Of a stretch of 64,000 bases of DNA, positions 53,031-64,000 are shown piece after piece. Within the stretch, counting starts at the first letter, position 1. Each line of letters starts with the position of its first letter. The translations under genes were made by a program, and so were the position numbers. Under the pieces are notes generated by a model. The model had not been told where the DNA came from. It did no database searches and was given only the letters and a program-made list of their open reading frames with translations. Source of the stretch: Euleptes europaea. Its lineage: Eukaryota; Chordata; Lepidosauria; Squamata; Sphaerodactylidae. The DNA lies in the NCBI RefSeq assembly GCF_029931775.1, contig NC_079316.1, forward strand, positions 64,172,064 through 64,236,063, written 5' to 3'.

Positions 53031-54559
53031 TATATCAATCCAGCTCTACACTCCACCCCCCCCTTATGATGCTACTTGACTTCTTGTGTTTTACATGGTT
53101 ACATCTGAAGCTAGGCAACTACAGCTACAATCCTAAGAACACTTTCCTGAGAGTAAGCCCATTGAATAGACAAGAGGAGGATTCTGAGTAGAGCTGCACC
53201 GTACAGGTGAAAAATGATTCAGGCACAATTTTATTTAGTGTCCAGAATACTCCTCAACTTTTGCTGCTTTGGTTGTAACAGACTAACATGTCTCCCTGTC
53301 GGGATGTTATTACACTATTGTTGGGTTTGGATTCCCCTCCCCCTGCCACACACACACAATGGACCAGCATTAAGCCCTGTAACTTTTGTCGGTATAACTC
53401 TGGTGGCAAACCTGGGTTTGCTGCTGCATAATGCAGGAAAAGTCCCTTGTGTGGAGATAGAACTGCTGAAGCTAAATAATGCCAGCATATTTGCTTTGTA
53501 AATTAGATCTCTGAAGTTCTACTATACTTTGTAAATAAGTACAATACTGCTAAGTAGAATAAATTCCTGGATGAAAACCAAGAACAGCTGCCTGATTTTA
53601 CTGCAAACATTCTCATATAATTTGGCAGCTTCACATTTGTGTGCACAGATGGTGTCGCTTTATTCCTTCACACAACTAGACATTGAGAGATACCACAGTC
53701 TGCAGATACATGCAGTTTGAGAAATACTGCTTATGACTTGCTAAACCTCAGAGATGGAAGAGAAACCCCGAGGAAGAACTATCACAAGGAAGAACTATCA
53801 CCACCTTATTCCAAGCATACTCTTAACATTCAAACATGATATAAGCATACCTGGCCCACTGTGTAATGCTTTTGACTAGGAAATTATTTCCCTCTGGATC
53901 AAAAGACAACACCAAACTAGAATTCAGATTCAGAAGTATGCCACCATTAACTACTTCATAAAGCATTCTTTAACATTAATTCTAAAAGTACAGCTTTTAA
54001 GAGCCATAATTATTCCCAGCATTTCGTACATAAAGAGTACAGAGACTTGACATAAAACAGTAAACATAATAAAAACCAGTAGTCTAAAGTCAATAGCACC
54101 ATTAGCAGGTAAAAGCATAACAATCAACAGCACAGACCAGAAAAACAGTAACTATAACACAGTTCACAGAGGAATACATATAACACCATAGAAACTGAGC
54201 CAGAAAAACCACCAGTAGTAAGTAACAAGATACTCCCCGATGTGGGGCGATGTTATAAAATGGCTCAGAAAAATATAAACATTTTCACCTGACATCTAAA
54301 AAGATGACAAATTTGGTGCCAGACAAGCCTTTGTTAAGAGGAAATTCTGGAACCTTGGGGCCACAACAGAAAAGACGCTTCTCTTGTTTCTGCTAGTGGA
54401 AGCATATAAAGCAGAGCCTCTAAAGATGACCTTAAACAGTGGGAATAAGGTTCATATGGAAGAAGACTCATTCAGGTATGAAATCACCTGCTGCAAAATA
54501 CACACACACACACTTGTTAGGGTCACTCACATGCTTTGTGACACACAGGCTGTCAAATG
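53031..54559. other. Intergenic, nothing recognised
   Basis: No recognised exon, RNA gene or repeat boundary. An ACACAC tract is near 54502-54512. Confidence 0.45.
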
Positions 54560-54770
54560 GGTATAAATTACAGGTGGAAAAGTTCGGCTGGACATTAGCT
54601 GGAATTGGCTGTCTAGGAGGTGGTGACCTCCCCCTCTCTGGCAGTCTTCAAGCAGTGGCTGGACTTATAGTTGTTAGGGATGCTCTAGGCCGATTCTGCA
54701 TTGAGCAGGGGGTTGGACTAGATGGCCTGTATGGCCCCTTCCAACTCTATGATCTGTGACCCCAACAAGC
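54560..54770 (+). mobile_element. CR1 LINE 3-prime end
   Basis: GGTGACCTCCCCCTCTCTGG, GGATGCTCTAGGCCGATTCT and GGGGGTTGGACTAGATGGCC, ending CCAACTCTATGATCTG. It is the same subtype as the copy at 14.87 kb. Confidence 0.88.
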
Positions 54771-55200
54771 TGTGGTAACTGCCATGGTGCAAGTAGGCAG
54801 GAACAGTCAACTTACATGATTCTGACAAAACATTTCTTCATTAAGTTGTTTAAAAATAGGTTATTTCCCCCATCATTCATACACATATACTTCAAAGGGT
54901 ACTGTCCATAGGTGAATCCACTAACTGCCAGCGATATTATTGAGCTATTGTTCTTAAAAACAAACAGACATAGACCTCAAAGAGATGAATTAACTGGCCA
55001 TATTCCCTATCAAACAGGCTGCTTGATCTCACCGTTCTGTATAGTTCAATGTTATCTGTTGTTCACTCCCTCTCCATTTCATATATAAATAGGCTAGCCA
55101 ACATTTGTGTAATTATGATAACAATCTAAAGGACACACGTCACCTACTATCTTTATATGCCCTTTTTACTTTCTATAAAAGTCTCAAGGATAAGTCAGTT

Positions 55201-55261
55201 TATAAAAAGGCCAGGTATGGTTTGTTGAGCCTCGGGCAGAGCGACAAGCAAGGGCCACGCA
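55201..55261 (+). promoter_or_regulatory. Probable TATA box and non-coding leader exon of the third lipase gene
   Basis: TATAAAAAGG at 55201-55210 would place initiation near 55230. A strong donor, GCA|GTAAGT, follows at 55261/55262. The resulting leader exon of about 30 nt would splice over about 160 nt to the acceptor just before the ATG at 55424. Acinar lipase genes commonly have a TATA promoter and a short non-coding first exon. I see no clear PTF1-type site, so tissue control is not shown. Confidence 0.5.
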
Positions 55262-55719
55262 GTAAGTCATGCCTCATCTCATCAAGTATATTGTACTGTT
55301 GATGCGTTTTCATTATATGGTACAGCTCTTATAACAGCATGAGGTAACAACAACATTAATACAAATGGACAAGATTCAGGAAGCCAACGAATCTTCTTTC
55401 TTTCTTTTTAAAATCCACTTTAGATGTTTGTGTTTTGGAGCATCGCACTTTTACTGACTGATGCAGCTAAAGGTGAGAGATTTTTACCACAACAACACAA
55501 TGACAACTAATTTATTTGGGTTTGCAGAAGTGTTACTTTGTGTGGTATCAGAATGACGTCAGATAATGGGACCTGACGAGTCACATTCAATATAGTAAGT
55601 GTGTTGACAGGAAACAAGATTGAAGGAATATTGTGGCAGGCACGAGAATAAATAAATGGTGGATTTAACACAGGAACACCATACAAGGAAATATTTTATT
55701 GTTAATAACAGCATTTATA

Positions 55720-55935
55720 AGTGCGTTCAAAGAGCTTCACTCGCATTACCTTACTGTAATCCAAACAATAGTCCTGTAATGTGCTGTTACCCCCATATTG
55801 TATAAGGGGGGCGGGGAGAACTGAGGCCAAGAGAGATGGCTAGCCTCAAAGCACATAGTGAATTCTTGGCATAAGTGAGGTTGAACAGTTGACCTCCCAG
55901 ATCATTCTCTTAGCTATTGCACTCCACAAACTCCT
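55720..55935 (-). repeat. MIR-like tRNA SINE
   Basis: The text GGGGAGAACTGAGGCCAAGA, GAGATGGCTAGCCTCAAAGC and GAGGTTGAACAGTTGACCTC resembles the reverse complement of a CORE/MIR-type SINE. It is diverged. Confidence 0.5.
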
Positions 55936-58900
55936 GGAATAATTAATACCAATCTGGGTTAGGATTCAGAGAACACAACTACATGTTAAAAACAAATGTG
56001 TATAACAGAACCCTGGTAGCCATTTCTCTCTCTCTCTTCTTTTTTTAAAGGGAAAAGCAGCATCAGGGACGGGGCAATTTGAAATGGAGGAATAGGTGCT
56101 TAACCTTTTCCTGCATCTCCACTCAGAACCCTCCCAATAGCTGCTTTCCCCCCATGGACTTCTTAGACGCATCCTTCCGATGCACTGAAAGAAAAATAAC
56201 ATGTGTGTTCACCCCATGTATTCTGGAGTCCCGTTTTCCATGAAGATCCATCTCATGATTTTGCACCAGATATACGCCAAGTAAACTGAACAAGTAAATT
56301 AGAGAAACAGAACATTTTTTCTTAATTTTCATTACTGAAACTATAAGGATTGTTTTGGCTTACAATGTAATTAGGCTTTCTTGGCAGGGACCGGTCATGA
56401 AAGTCAATCAGAATGGGGGTAGCCATGGAGGTTTAAGACATAAACTACTAGGGTGTGTAAGGAGAAAGGGTGGATTCAAACAGCTCTTCTGGTCACAAAT
56501 ACTATCAAAGACATTCTTTTGAGTCATTCTGATGCACCTGGGCAATAACGCTGCAATTATTTGGTCCGCATAAATAGGAGAAGAAGTCTGCTATGACCGA
56601 GTAGGCTGCTTTACAGATGACATACCATGGTCTGGAACTGTTGAACGACCAATTAAAAAACTACCCTGGTCTCCAGAGAAGATAAACACTCGCTTCCTTC
56701 TCTATACCAAAAACAACCCAAATAACTTCCAGGTAGGGTCTGCTGTACTTGTTAAACATTGCAAGATTCTCCCACAAGCTGAATAAAAGGGGAAAATATG
56801 GAGGGTGATTCTGATAATCCCAAGAGAACTAGTTGTGTGTACATGTACAAAACTCACCTTTATCCATACCACAATTTTAAATCTCTTACAGCGTTAGGAA
56901 TAGACTTGAAGAGGCATTTGTGAATTAAGATCAGTATTTTATAGTCATGAAGTCTTTTTGATTAATTTTTAGGAGGATGAAGGGGAAATGCGTAGTGCTT
57001 ATATTCTTTTATACCTTTTGTAGGAAATCACAGCAATTCAACCAGAAACAATTGATTACTCAAACTTTAATGCCAGCAAGATAACACGCTTTATTACTCA
57101 TGGATTTGTAGACCAGGGTGAGGAAAACTGGTTGTCAGACATGTGCAAGGTACAGTACAATGCAATTGTTCTAAAATCAGTTCATATCCAGACAGGCAAT
57201 GCTGAGCATTATCTCTCTTCTTCACTTTGCCACATAGAAGATGTGGTAATACAAAATCTCCATTAGCTGTCCTTTAGTTATGAAGTTTGTCAAGAATGAT
57301 AGAACTGTGTTGTGGGAGGGGTTTAAAGATCATGTTGCCCTAGGCTATACAATGAAGCCAGATCGGCCACACCCAAATGTTAACTATAATTTAAAAAAAT
57401 TTGACCTGATCACCTCTGAAATGATGCATATTTGCCCCGCTAGTGTATATTGCCACACTTGATTGACCCATGAAGTATTCATTGCTGAACCCTTCCCAAT
57501 CAGTGCAGCATAGATGACTGCACAAACAAACTTGTTTTGGTGGAGAGTACCAAAGGAAGGCCAATAAGGCAACCTCTTTTTTTTCAGGGATTCATCTACA
57601 TCCTAAAGATTTTCCCACAGGGAAAGAAAGTACATCAATAGCCCATATCACCTCCCATTTCAAACTGATATGCTTGCCCTGGTCTCCACATGAGGAACTG
57701 AGACAATCTACTCCTGGGAAAGTTCAAACAATTTTTTTTTCTTTACCAGAGGTATTCAGAAGAACAGCTTGGGCACATGTACATAGCAGCATCCCATATT
57801 CCTGGTTTAGCACTCACCTTTGGCAGGCTCAAAGAGAGCTGTAGATGCCACGCCAGTATTCACAAAGAAGACATACCAAGATCTATAAGAGTTTTCACTC
57901 TTTCACACCACTTTGCACCACTTACATAGTCCCTATCCAGCATTCAGTGCAAACATTACAAAAACATACAAAAGGAAGGACTAATCTTCTTCTGTAAGGT
58001 ATACAGCATCCTCAGGATAGGATAACCAGGTAAGCCATGAAATATGACCAGGTGAATATACCACCAGAAAGCCATCAACCAATATAGCAACCATCTAGGC
58101 ACAGCTGTGGAACACAGTGCAAACTAGGAAAAGGTTCAGGATGTGTGGTGGCAGGAACTTTCCCCTGATATCTGTTTTATGCTGTTTGCATCAGAGGATG
58201 TTTGAAGTAGAAGATGTCAACTGCATCTGCATAGACTGGAGTAAAGGTTCCAGGTGTCCATACACCCAAGCAGCAAACAATATCCGTGTGGTGGGAGCTG
58301 AAGTGGCTTACTTTATAAACACCCTTGTGGTAAGAGTGCTTCACTGTACCATAGTTATGGATCTTACTGTGTCTTGATCTGAAAGCCTTCCAGTAACTGT
58401 AAGTAACTTGATAAAACCTGGATCATAAAAACCTAATAATTTTCCATGATCCACCTAGTTTGTGAAGTTACTCTCAGGCTGATACAGTGACTTTAGTGTT
58501 AATTCTACTACAGAGACTCTATGAGGTTGGGGAGAGGAAGGATCAAAAAATAAAATACCAACATTCTGTTATGAATATGCAGACTTGATATTTATGCTAC
58601 AGCTCTGGAGTAGATTCCAAATTATGAAAAGGCAAAGCATTGAAAAAATCCCACATTGAAACAAAGATGATTTAAAACTGTATTTAGAAAAAAAATCCTT
58701 GACGTGATTTAGTACAAATATTCCAAAGAAGCTTTCTTTCACTGTAACACTGTTGCAGGTCCTGACACACTATTAAGCCTATACTACTTTTAGAACACAT
58801 AATGCATTTTATGATTATGTGAATCAGGTTTATCCTCCATACAATACATTGGCCACCATCCAGATGGTTTCTAAAATGCATCAGTGGATCAGGGCATTCA

Positions 58901-59059
58901 AACCAAGTCTAGATAATTCAAGTTTTATACCCTGATAAATGAAATAAAGAAAATGACTCACAAATTCTCTATGGCTGATACCTGAACCAAGTTATATTCT
59001 AATGGCTTTCTTCATAAATGTGCACTGGGTTGGGATCTCAACTAGCCGATTATAATTCC

Positions 59060-59480
59060 AGTGGACAGTTCTTGTAATGGAGGGAAGTAAGCCATGGGGT
59101 CCCACATAGATCAGTATTGGAACCAGTGCTACTTAAGTTGTTCATAAATGATTTGGAATTGGGGATGAGCAGTACAGTAGCCATATTTGCAAATGATACT
59201 GGTGAAAACCAAGGCAGATTGTAAAGAACTACAGGAGCATTTCTCTAAACCGGGTGAGTGAGCAACAACATGGCAAATGAGGATCAATATGGGTTAAGTG
59301 TAAGGTGATGCACACTGAAACAAAACAAAAAATCAGTGGCTGAGACTGAGATTGAAAGAGATCTTGGGGTTGTAGTGGAAAGGTCAATGAAAATATTGAA
59401 CCAGTGTGGGGCAGTATGCTAGACTAGATGGACCACTGGTCTGATCCAGCAGGCTCTACTCAAGATTTTATGTTCTAAGT
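59060..59480 (+). mobile_element. CR1 LINE internal fragment
   Basis: Decayed ORF2 sequence matches the GTVLGPVLFKLFINDLELG region (CAGTGCTACTTAAGTTGTTC, ATAAATGATTTGGAATTGGG) and then the KDLGVVVE-like stretch (GAGATCTTGGGGTTGTAGTG). The end overlaps a reverse copy of the GGTCTGATCC repeat. Confidence 0.7.
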
Positions 59481-61466
59481 CAACAAACAAAACTGTGTGG
59501 CAAGTATGGGTACTGAGTGGATCTAAGCTAAATTCAACATGTGGAGAAGCAGTAATGTAACTGTTTTACCATGTAGCCTGCTCAGAATCAACTGCAAAGC
59601 ATGAGTTGGCCATGGTGAGCAACAGGGATCAAGTTGGAAGGTGAGCAAATTGTGAAACACAAAGAATAACTTCATCCATGCCAAACTCATCCTAGATCCA
59701 CTTAAGCCATGTTTTTATATGAACTGGCTCTGTGCTGTTCAGAACATTTCATACAAACCTAAAATCCAGTATTTCCTTGGCCAAACACCTGCCAATGTAC
59801 ATGTTGTTTTCTTTAAAACTGTTCTCACCATTAGGAAAAATATGGCTACTCTCCTTCCATGGTACATTTCATTGCCCATAGTCTTGGGGCACATGCAGCT
59901 GCTGAGATGGGAAGAAAAGTACCAGGAATTGGAAGAATAACAGGTAAGCAAATGCAATGCATAAAAATGGTAACAGGCCAAGTACTGCTGGGCCCGACTC
60001 TTACTTGGCACAGGTATAACTATAGAGGCTGAGGGAAGAGAAATAAAGAGGGTTATCAGCTCATAAATGTGAATACACATCTGCCTGTATGTGTGTTCTG
60101 CACACAACTGTCTTTTGTAAAATTGCATTTGGGAGTTAATAGCCTCTTATCTTGAAAACTGACAGATTTAGAGATGGTTATCAGGGTCAGATAGATCATT
60201 TAAGATCAATGCAAAAATATCCAGCATTGACCTTGTACTGATGGCTGATGGATTTCAGTACAGGCAACGATCACCTACCATGCAATTATTGTCTTCAGGC
60301 AACCTGAAGTAGCTCTGACAAATCCAAACAGAAACTCTGTATTTCTTTACAGATTTACTCCGTGCTTCACCACTAAAGAGTATTAAATTTCCATGAGGAA
60401 GTTATATTGTGTTCTTCTCTCACAGTTCGACCAAATATACCTTACTGTATTTTAAAGCTATGATTTCTTTGAATCTGACACCACCACCACCCAAGAAACA
60501 GGGCCCCCATATGTTACCTGAACCAATATCACACAAAACTAGGACACACAGAAAACTGTTCTCTCTACACAGGAGGGATCATTCACCATGGCACATTCAA
60601 AATGTTCCTTTTCTAAATATTCTTGCACTGGAATCTCCTATAAGGCCTTGTAATTATTTCATGCATAGACACCTGGGACATGGATAGCTCAAGATTTGGC
60701 TAGCTACACAGATTCACTTGTTGCAAGGCCTACTTGATGATTCTGAACAATAGCCCATCAGATTCTTGACACTTCTAAATTTCACAAGGACAACAAAGAA
60801 ATATTTTTACCTAAACCAGTGGGTGTGCAAGGACAGATTCCACATAGAGGATGGATTCCACATAGAGGTAGCTTTACATTTTATTAATTACTGATTAGAC
60901 TCCTTATTCATCACACAAGCAATTTTTATGTATCATAACAGATTTCAAATGTTATTAGCTCTATCATTTTCCATTCGAATTTTTTTTTGCAAGGACTTGG
61001 GCCTAGCACCCCTTGAATCAAAACCCGGAAATATTCAATTTAACACCTACTTTACAGACATGATAGGGGCCGGGGTGGGGGCTGGGAAGCCACATTTACA
61101 TAGTAATAGAAGTGTTGCAGCTTTCTGGCTTGCCATTAAAATACTGCAAATCTGTTATGAAAACCCAAAGAAAAGCTAATGATGGGAAAGTTAATTAAGT
61201 AAACCGTTTAGGGAAATGTGGGTTCGCGTTTCAGATACTAGGCCCCAACCATAATAAAACTGAGCTATTGGGAATCAGCAGCCCATTCGGTCCTGAGTAA
61301 CTAGATTAAAATCAAGTGATTATGTAAATAACTAGTGATGTTTATATCAATAACAGGGCCATATATGTGCTAACACCAGTAAATTGGAGATGAATAAAAA
61401 TCTTTAGTTTTTAGAGAAACCTTTTCAATTGTATTTAAGAGGATATCCTGGCTCAATGCCTTAGAG

Positions 61467-61660
61467 TAGGGTTGCCAGGTCTCTCTTCACCACTGGCGGG
61501 AGGTTTTTGGGGCAGAACCTGAGGAAGGTGGGGATTCAGGAGGGGTGGGATGTCAATTGCCAAAGCGGCCATTTTCTCCAGGTGAACTGATTTCTATCAG
61601 CTGGAGATCAGTTGTAATAGCAGAAGATCTCCAGCAATTACCTGGAGGTTGGCAACCCTA
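61467..61660 (-). mobile_element. TAGGGTTGCCA-family hAT-like MITE
   Basis: It runs TAGGGTTGCCAGGTCTCTC to GGTTGGCAACCCTA. The flanks CCTTAGAG and ACTTAGAG match at 7 of 8. Confidence 0.93.
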
Positions 61661-62514
61661 ACTTAGAGTCACCTAGCAATGAGCACTTTGTGGCTCTGCA
61701 ACATTTTGGGGAGTTGGCTCCTGGCCAGTTGCCAGTACAGCGCCTAACAGAGATGGCTTCAACAGGAGTTGTTCATTCTCCTGATGTTCTCACAGCAGTG
61801 CTGCACAACAGCTTCTCCTATGAAGTTGGGAGCAGATCATTAGTGTTTCACAGAGTGGTAGACTACAGACACTGCAGAGTCATTAAATCGTGGGTGTTTG
61901 TGCAATCCTGTCACAATCTCCCCAGGTGTAAGACCAGCTGGACAGTCAAGGCAGCTGTATAGTTTTTTCTAACATTCTACCATTATATTTTCTGAAAATT
62001 TTACCTATCATGAAATTAAGACAATTTGTCCAGTTTAAAATTTGGCGCAAAGAATCTACCTGGAGAACAGCCTGCTCTGATCAGAAAAGGGCGAGGGGAG
62101 GCTGATGTGAAATGGCCAAGTGTTAAAAAATCTAGATCTTGAAGGCTCATAAATGTGTGACTGATTTTTTGTGCACCCCAAACCTGCCTTCATTTTCTCT
62201 TTTTGCAGCTTCTATTTTGCCAAGCATTCAGAAATGTTCCAAGAGTCCTGCTCTAACTGGTTTGGTAAAAATATGTTGCACATTAACAGAGTTATGAAAT
62301 TTCAAAGTTTAGCCACAGCTTCCTTCCTCTGCAGCACTGAACATGGGGTCAGTGCTAAACACTTAATAAAAGTTTATTAAGAATTCATATCAAAATTAAT
62401 CGTATGAGATGCCCATTCAAAGGAAGGCTGCAAATGGAATACTAATTTGAGTGTGGGGGATTCAAGGAGCAGGTAAAAGTAAGTTTAGTTACATGGCATC
62501 TGTTCAATGTAAAC
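61661..62514. other. Downstream of the third lipase gene, nothing recognised
   Basis: I searched by eye for the PNGG, CNH and C-terminal LTPC exons and did not find them. Open frames at 61690-61962 and 62171-62380 resemble no lipase exon. Confidence 0.45.
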
Positions 62515-62723
62515 TAGGGTTGCCAATCTCCAGGTAGTAGCAGGAGATCTCCTACTATTACAACTGATTTCCAGCCAATAGAGTTCAGTTCACCTGGAGA
62601 AAATGGCTGCTTTGGCAACTGGGCTCTATGGCACTGAAGTCCCTCCCCTTCCCAAACCCCACCCTCCTCAGGTTCCGCCCCAAAAATCTCCTGCCAGTGG
62701 TGAAGAGGGACCTGGCAACCCTA
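62515..62723 (+). mobile_element. TAGGGTTGCCA-family hAT-like MITE, perfect TSD
   Basis: It runs TAGGGTTGCCAATCTCCAGG to GGGACCTGGCAACCCTA and is flanked by identical ATGTAAAC (62507-62514 and 62724-62731). Confidence 0.95.
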
Positions 62724-63177
62724 ATGTAAACACAAAGGTCTAAAACGCACGGTCACTTACTCCGGTTTCTGCCCAGTCTCCTCCCCGTTCCAGCCAGGAT
62801 TAAATGAACCCAGGCGGGGGGAGAATCTGTGCGCATTACCTTTGTTGATCCGTGGCGAAACAGCGTGCTGATCCGTCTGTCAAAACAGAAAATGTGGGAG
62901 ACAAATACTTCCTGGCCGTTCAGCAACGCCCCATCCCCCTGGTGAGTGGTCGACTCAAACTGACCAATGATAGCCTTGCGCGCAGGATCGGGCCAGGGCA
63001 GAAAGCCCCAGAAGGCCCCCTCGCTTGGGGGGTGGAAGGGGGGGTCTGGTGGCTCCAGGGGGAGGAGGGCGTCGCGTGAGCCCCACACCAGAGATGGGGC
63101 TCGTGGGAACATGTAACGTGGTGGGTAGGGTTATGGATAGAAGTGGACCCAGGCCATGCACGGGAGGTTTAGCCTGT

Positions 63178-63290
63178 GCCTTTCTCCAGATGCACATTTC
63201 CCCAGTCCCAGTTCTCAAAACTCTGCCTGGGGGGCTTATTGCTGAGTTTTGAGAATTGGGATGGGGGAAATGTGCACCTAGAAAGCGACA
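63178..63290. repeat. Hairpin repeat, unit 1
   Basis: AGATGCACATTTCCCCAGTC and CAGTTCTCAAAACTC are mirrored by GAGTTTTGAGAATTGGGATG and GGGGAAATGTGCACCT. Confidence 0.8.
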
Positions 63291-63424
63291 AACCCAAGGC
63301 AAAACCTCCTGTGCACAGTTTCCTCCAGTACAGTCGGGGCCAGATCCTATGAAGAGTTCTTCTGCATCTTATTAAAAGCTCCTTGAAATTGACGTGGGCC
63401 ATTGATGCCTGGGAGGTTTCACCT

Positions 63425-63560
63425 TGGATTTGCCACTCTGAAGATGCACATTTTCCCCATCCGAATTCTCAAAAACTCAAAAATAAGCCCCCCATGCAGA
63501 GCTTTGAGAATTCAGATGGGGAAAATGTGCACCTAGAGAGCGGCAAATCCATAGGATTGC
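63425..63560. repeat. Hairpin repeat, unit 2
   Basis: TTGCCACTCTGAAGATGCAC and CCCCATCCGAATTCTCAAA are mirrored by GAGAATTCAGATGGGGAAAA and TGTGCACCTAGAGAGCGGCA. It is the same palindrome as unit 1, about 240 bp downstream. Confidence 0.8.
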
Positions 63561-64000
63561 AGTGAGTGCATGTTGGGGAGGGAGCTTCCCCCTATGGAGA
63601 TGAATGAGCATGGGAGCTCATTCCTTAGACTCCCCTCACCCAAACTGGGCGGCTTGAGACAGACATTTCCTTGGCTAGGACTGGGAGCACGCAGGAATGC
63701 CGAATAACGGGCAGGAGGGTGAGAGTGGGAAAATTTGGCAGGCAGGAGAGTAACAGCTCTGGTGTCCACGCCCCGCTTCCGGTATATCGGGGAAAAAATT
63801 ATGCAAAAAAGGCGGTGAGGTTGCGAGGGGAGGGGTTTGGAGGCGGGCGGGACGTCGTGACGCCGGAAGACTCGGCTCGTGTTAATCTGAAATGAGCCAG
63901 GGGTAACGGTTTGGGTCCAATTGCAAAACCGGGTTTGTTTTGGGTCGAGACAGCGCTCAGCCAGCAGCAACTGAGGTGCCGTTCTAGTGCGAGGATTTGA

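Larger units (their letters stand above)
55424..61057 (+). pseudogene. PNLIPRP2-like: Pancreatic lipase family gene (PNLIP/PNLIPRP2-like): exons 1-5 intact, exon 6 degenerate
   Basis: Exons: 55424-55472 (ATG at the acceptor, signal peptide MFVFWSIALLLTDAAKG), 56578-56732 ([39 protein letters not shown]), 57024-57149 ([16 protein letters not shown]), 58195-58329 ([37 protein letters not shown]) and 59835-59943 ([20 protein letters not shown]). Lengths and phases equal those of the second lipase gene, except exon 5, which is 18 nt shorter. The nucleophile elbow reads AHSLG instead of GHSLG. A sixth exon relic at about 60994-61057 (ESKPGNIQFN, YFTDMI) has lost the catalytic Asp (GLGP for GLDP), is out of frame after that, and lacks the DPSDA segment. 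Exons for the lid, His and PLAT domain were not found before 64000. SDMCK-MFEVE and PETI--SNF favour PNLIPRP2. It could still be a live gene if a second, intact exon 6 lies beyond the window. Confidence 0.65.
62740..64000. promoter_or_regulatory. GC/CpG-richer end of window, possible promoter region
   Basis: CpG is noticeably more frequent at about 62750-63080 and 63760-63970 than in the surrounding DNA. ETS-like CCGGAAG and a TGACG motif lie near 63858-63870. On the - strand a donor-like GTAAGT follows an open stretch at about 62765, and another (GTAATG) lies near 62840, so a minus-strand first exon is conceivable. No protein family is recognisable. Confidence 0.3.

Noticed and set aside
62171-62380. 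Possible lipase exon after a TTTTTGCAG acceptor
   Set aside because: The translation (SEMFQESCSNWFGKNMLHIN) lacks every lipase motif and does not fit any exon length.
1-64000. CRISPR arrays, operons or other prokaryotic features
   Set aside because: No regularly spaced direct repeats; introns, SINEs and LINEs show this is vertebrate nuclear DNA.

Overview
This is vertebrate nuclear DNA, most likely from a squamate reptile (lizard). The protein-coding content is one tandem array of pancreatic-lipase family genes, all on the + strand. The repeat content fits a squamate: a BovB (RTE) LINE tail, CR1 and L2-type LINEs, tRNA-derived SINEs of Sauria type, 5S-rRNA-derived SINEs, and very many short hAT-like elements with clean 8-bp target-site duplications (TSDs). 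I ran no searches. Family calls rest on remembered protein motifs, exon phases and visible repeat ends.

Lipase array. (1) At 338-1688 lie three exons of a PNLIPRP3-like gene that looks dead: the catalytic Asp and His codons are replaced, an exon is shortened, one splice acceptor is lost, and later exons were not found. (2) At 31606-46600 lies a twelve-exon PNLIPRP3-like gene with every internal exon in phase. It encodes about 473 residues with Ser, Asp and His of the triad present, but it has no ATG at the expected start. It also has a strongly charged lid and an 84-nt stop-free intron. (3) At 55424-61057 lie exons 1-5 of a PNLIP/PNLIPRP2-like gene with a plausible TATA box and leader exon. 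Its exon 6 is degenerate and exons 7-12 are not seen before the window ends. The order and strand resemble the mammalian PNLIPRP3-PNLIP-PNLIPRP1-PNLIPRP2 cluster.

Layout. 1-1.7 kb: lipase pseudogene with a BovB insertion. 1.7-31 kb: intergenic DNA dominated by transposons, including a 1.9-kb composite flanked by an 8-bp TSD (3.1-5.0 kb), a nested stack (14.4-17.6 kb: L2, then a hAT-like element, then a second hAT-like element rich in CCGAA motifs), and four copies of a GC-rich terminal-inverted-repeat family. 31.6-46.6 kb: the intact-looking lipase gene, its introns packed with SINEs and hAT-like copies. 46.6-55.2 kb: CR1/L2 LINEs and a long palindrome. 55.2-61.1 kb: third lipase gene. 61-64 kb: repeats, two tandem hairpins and a GC-rich end that may be a promoter.

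I see no wholly new biochemical system. The most interesting items are the unequal decay of the three lipase paralogues, the AHSLG nucleophile elbow in gene 3, the charged lid and missing start in gene 2, the CCGAA-rich hAT-like element, and the tRNA-5S composite SINE.
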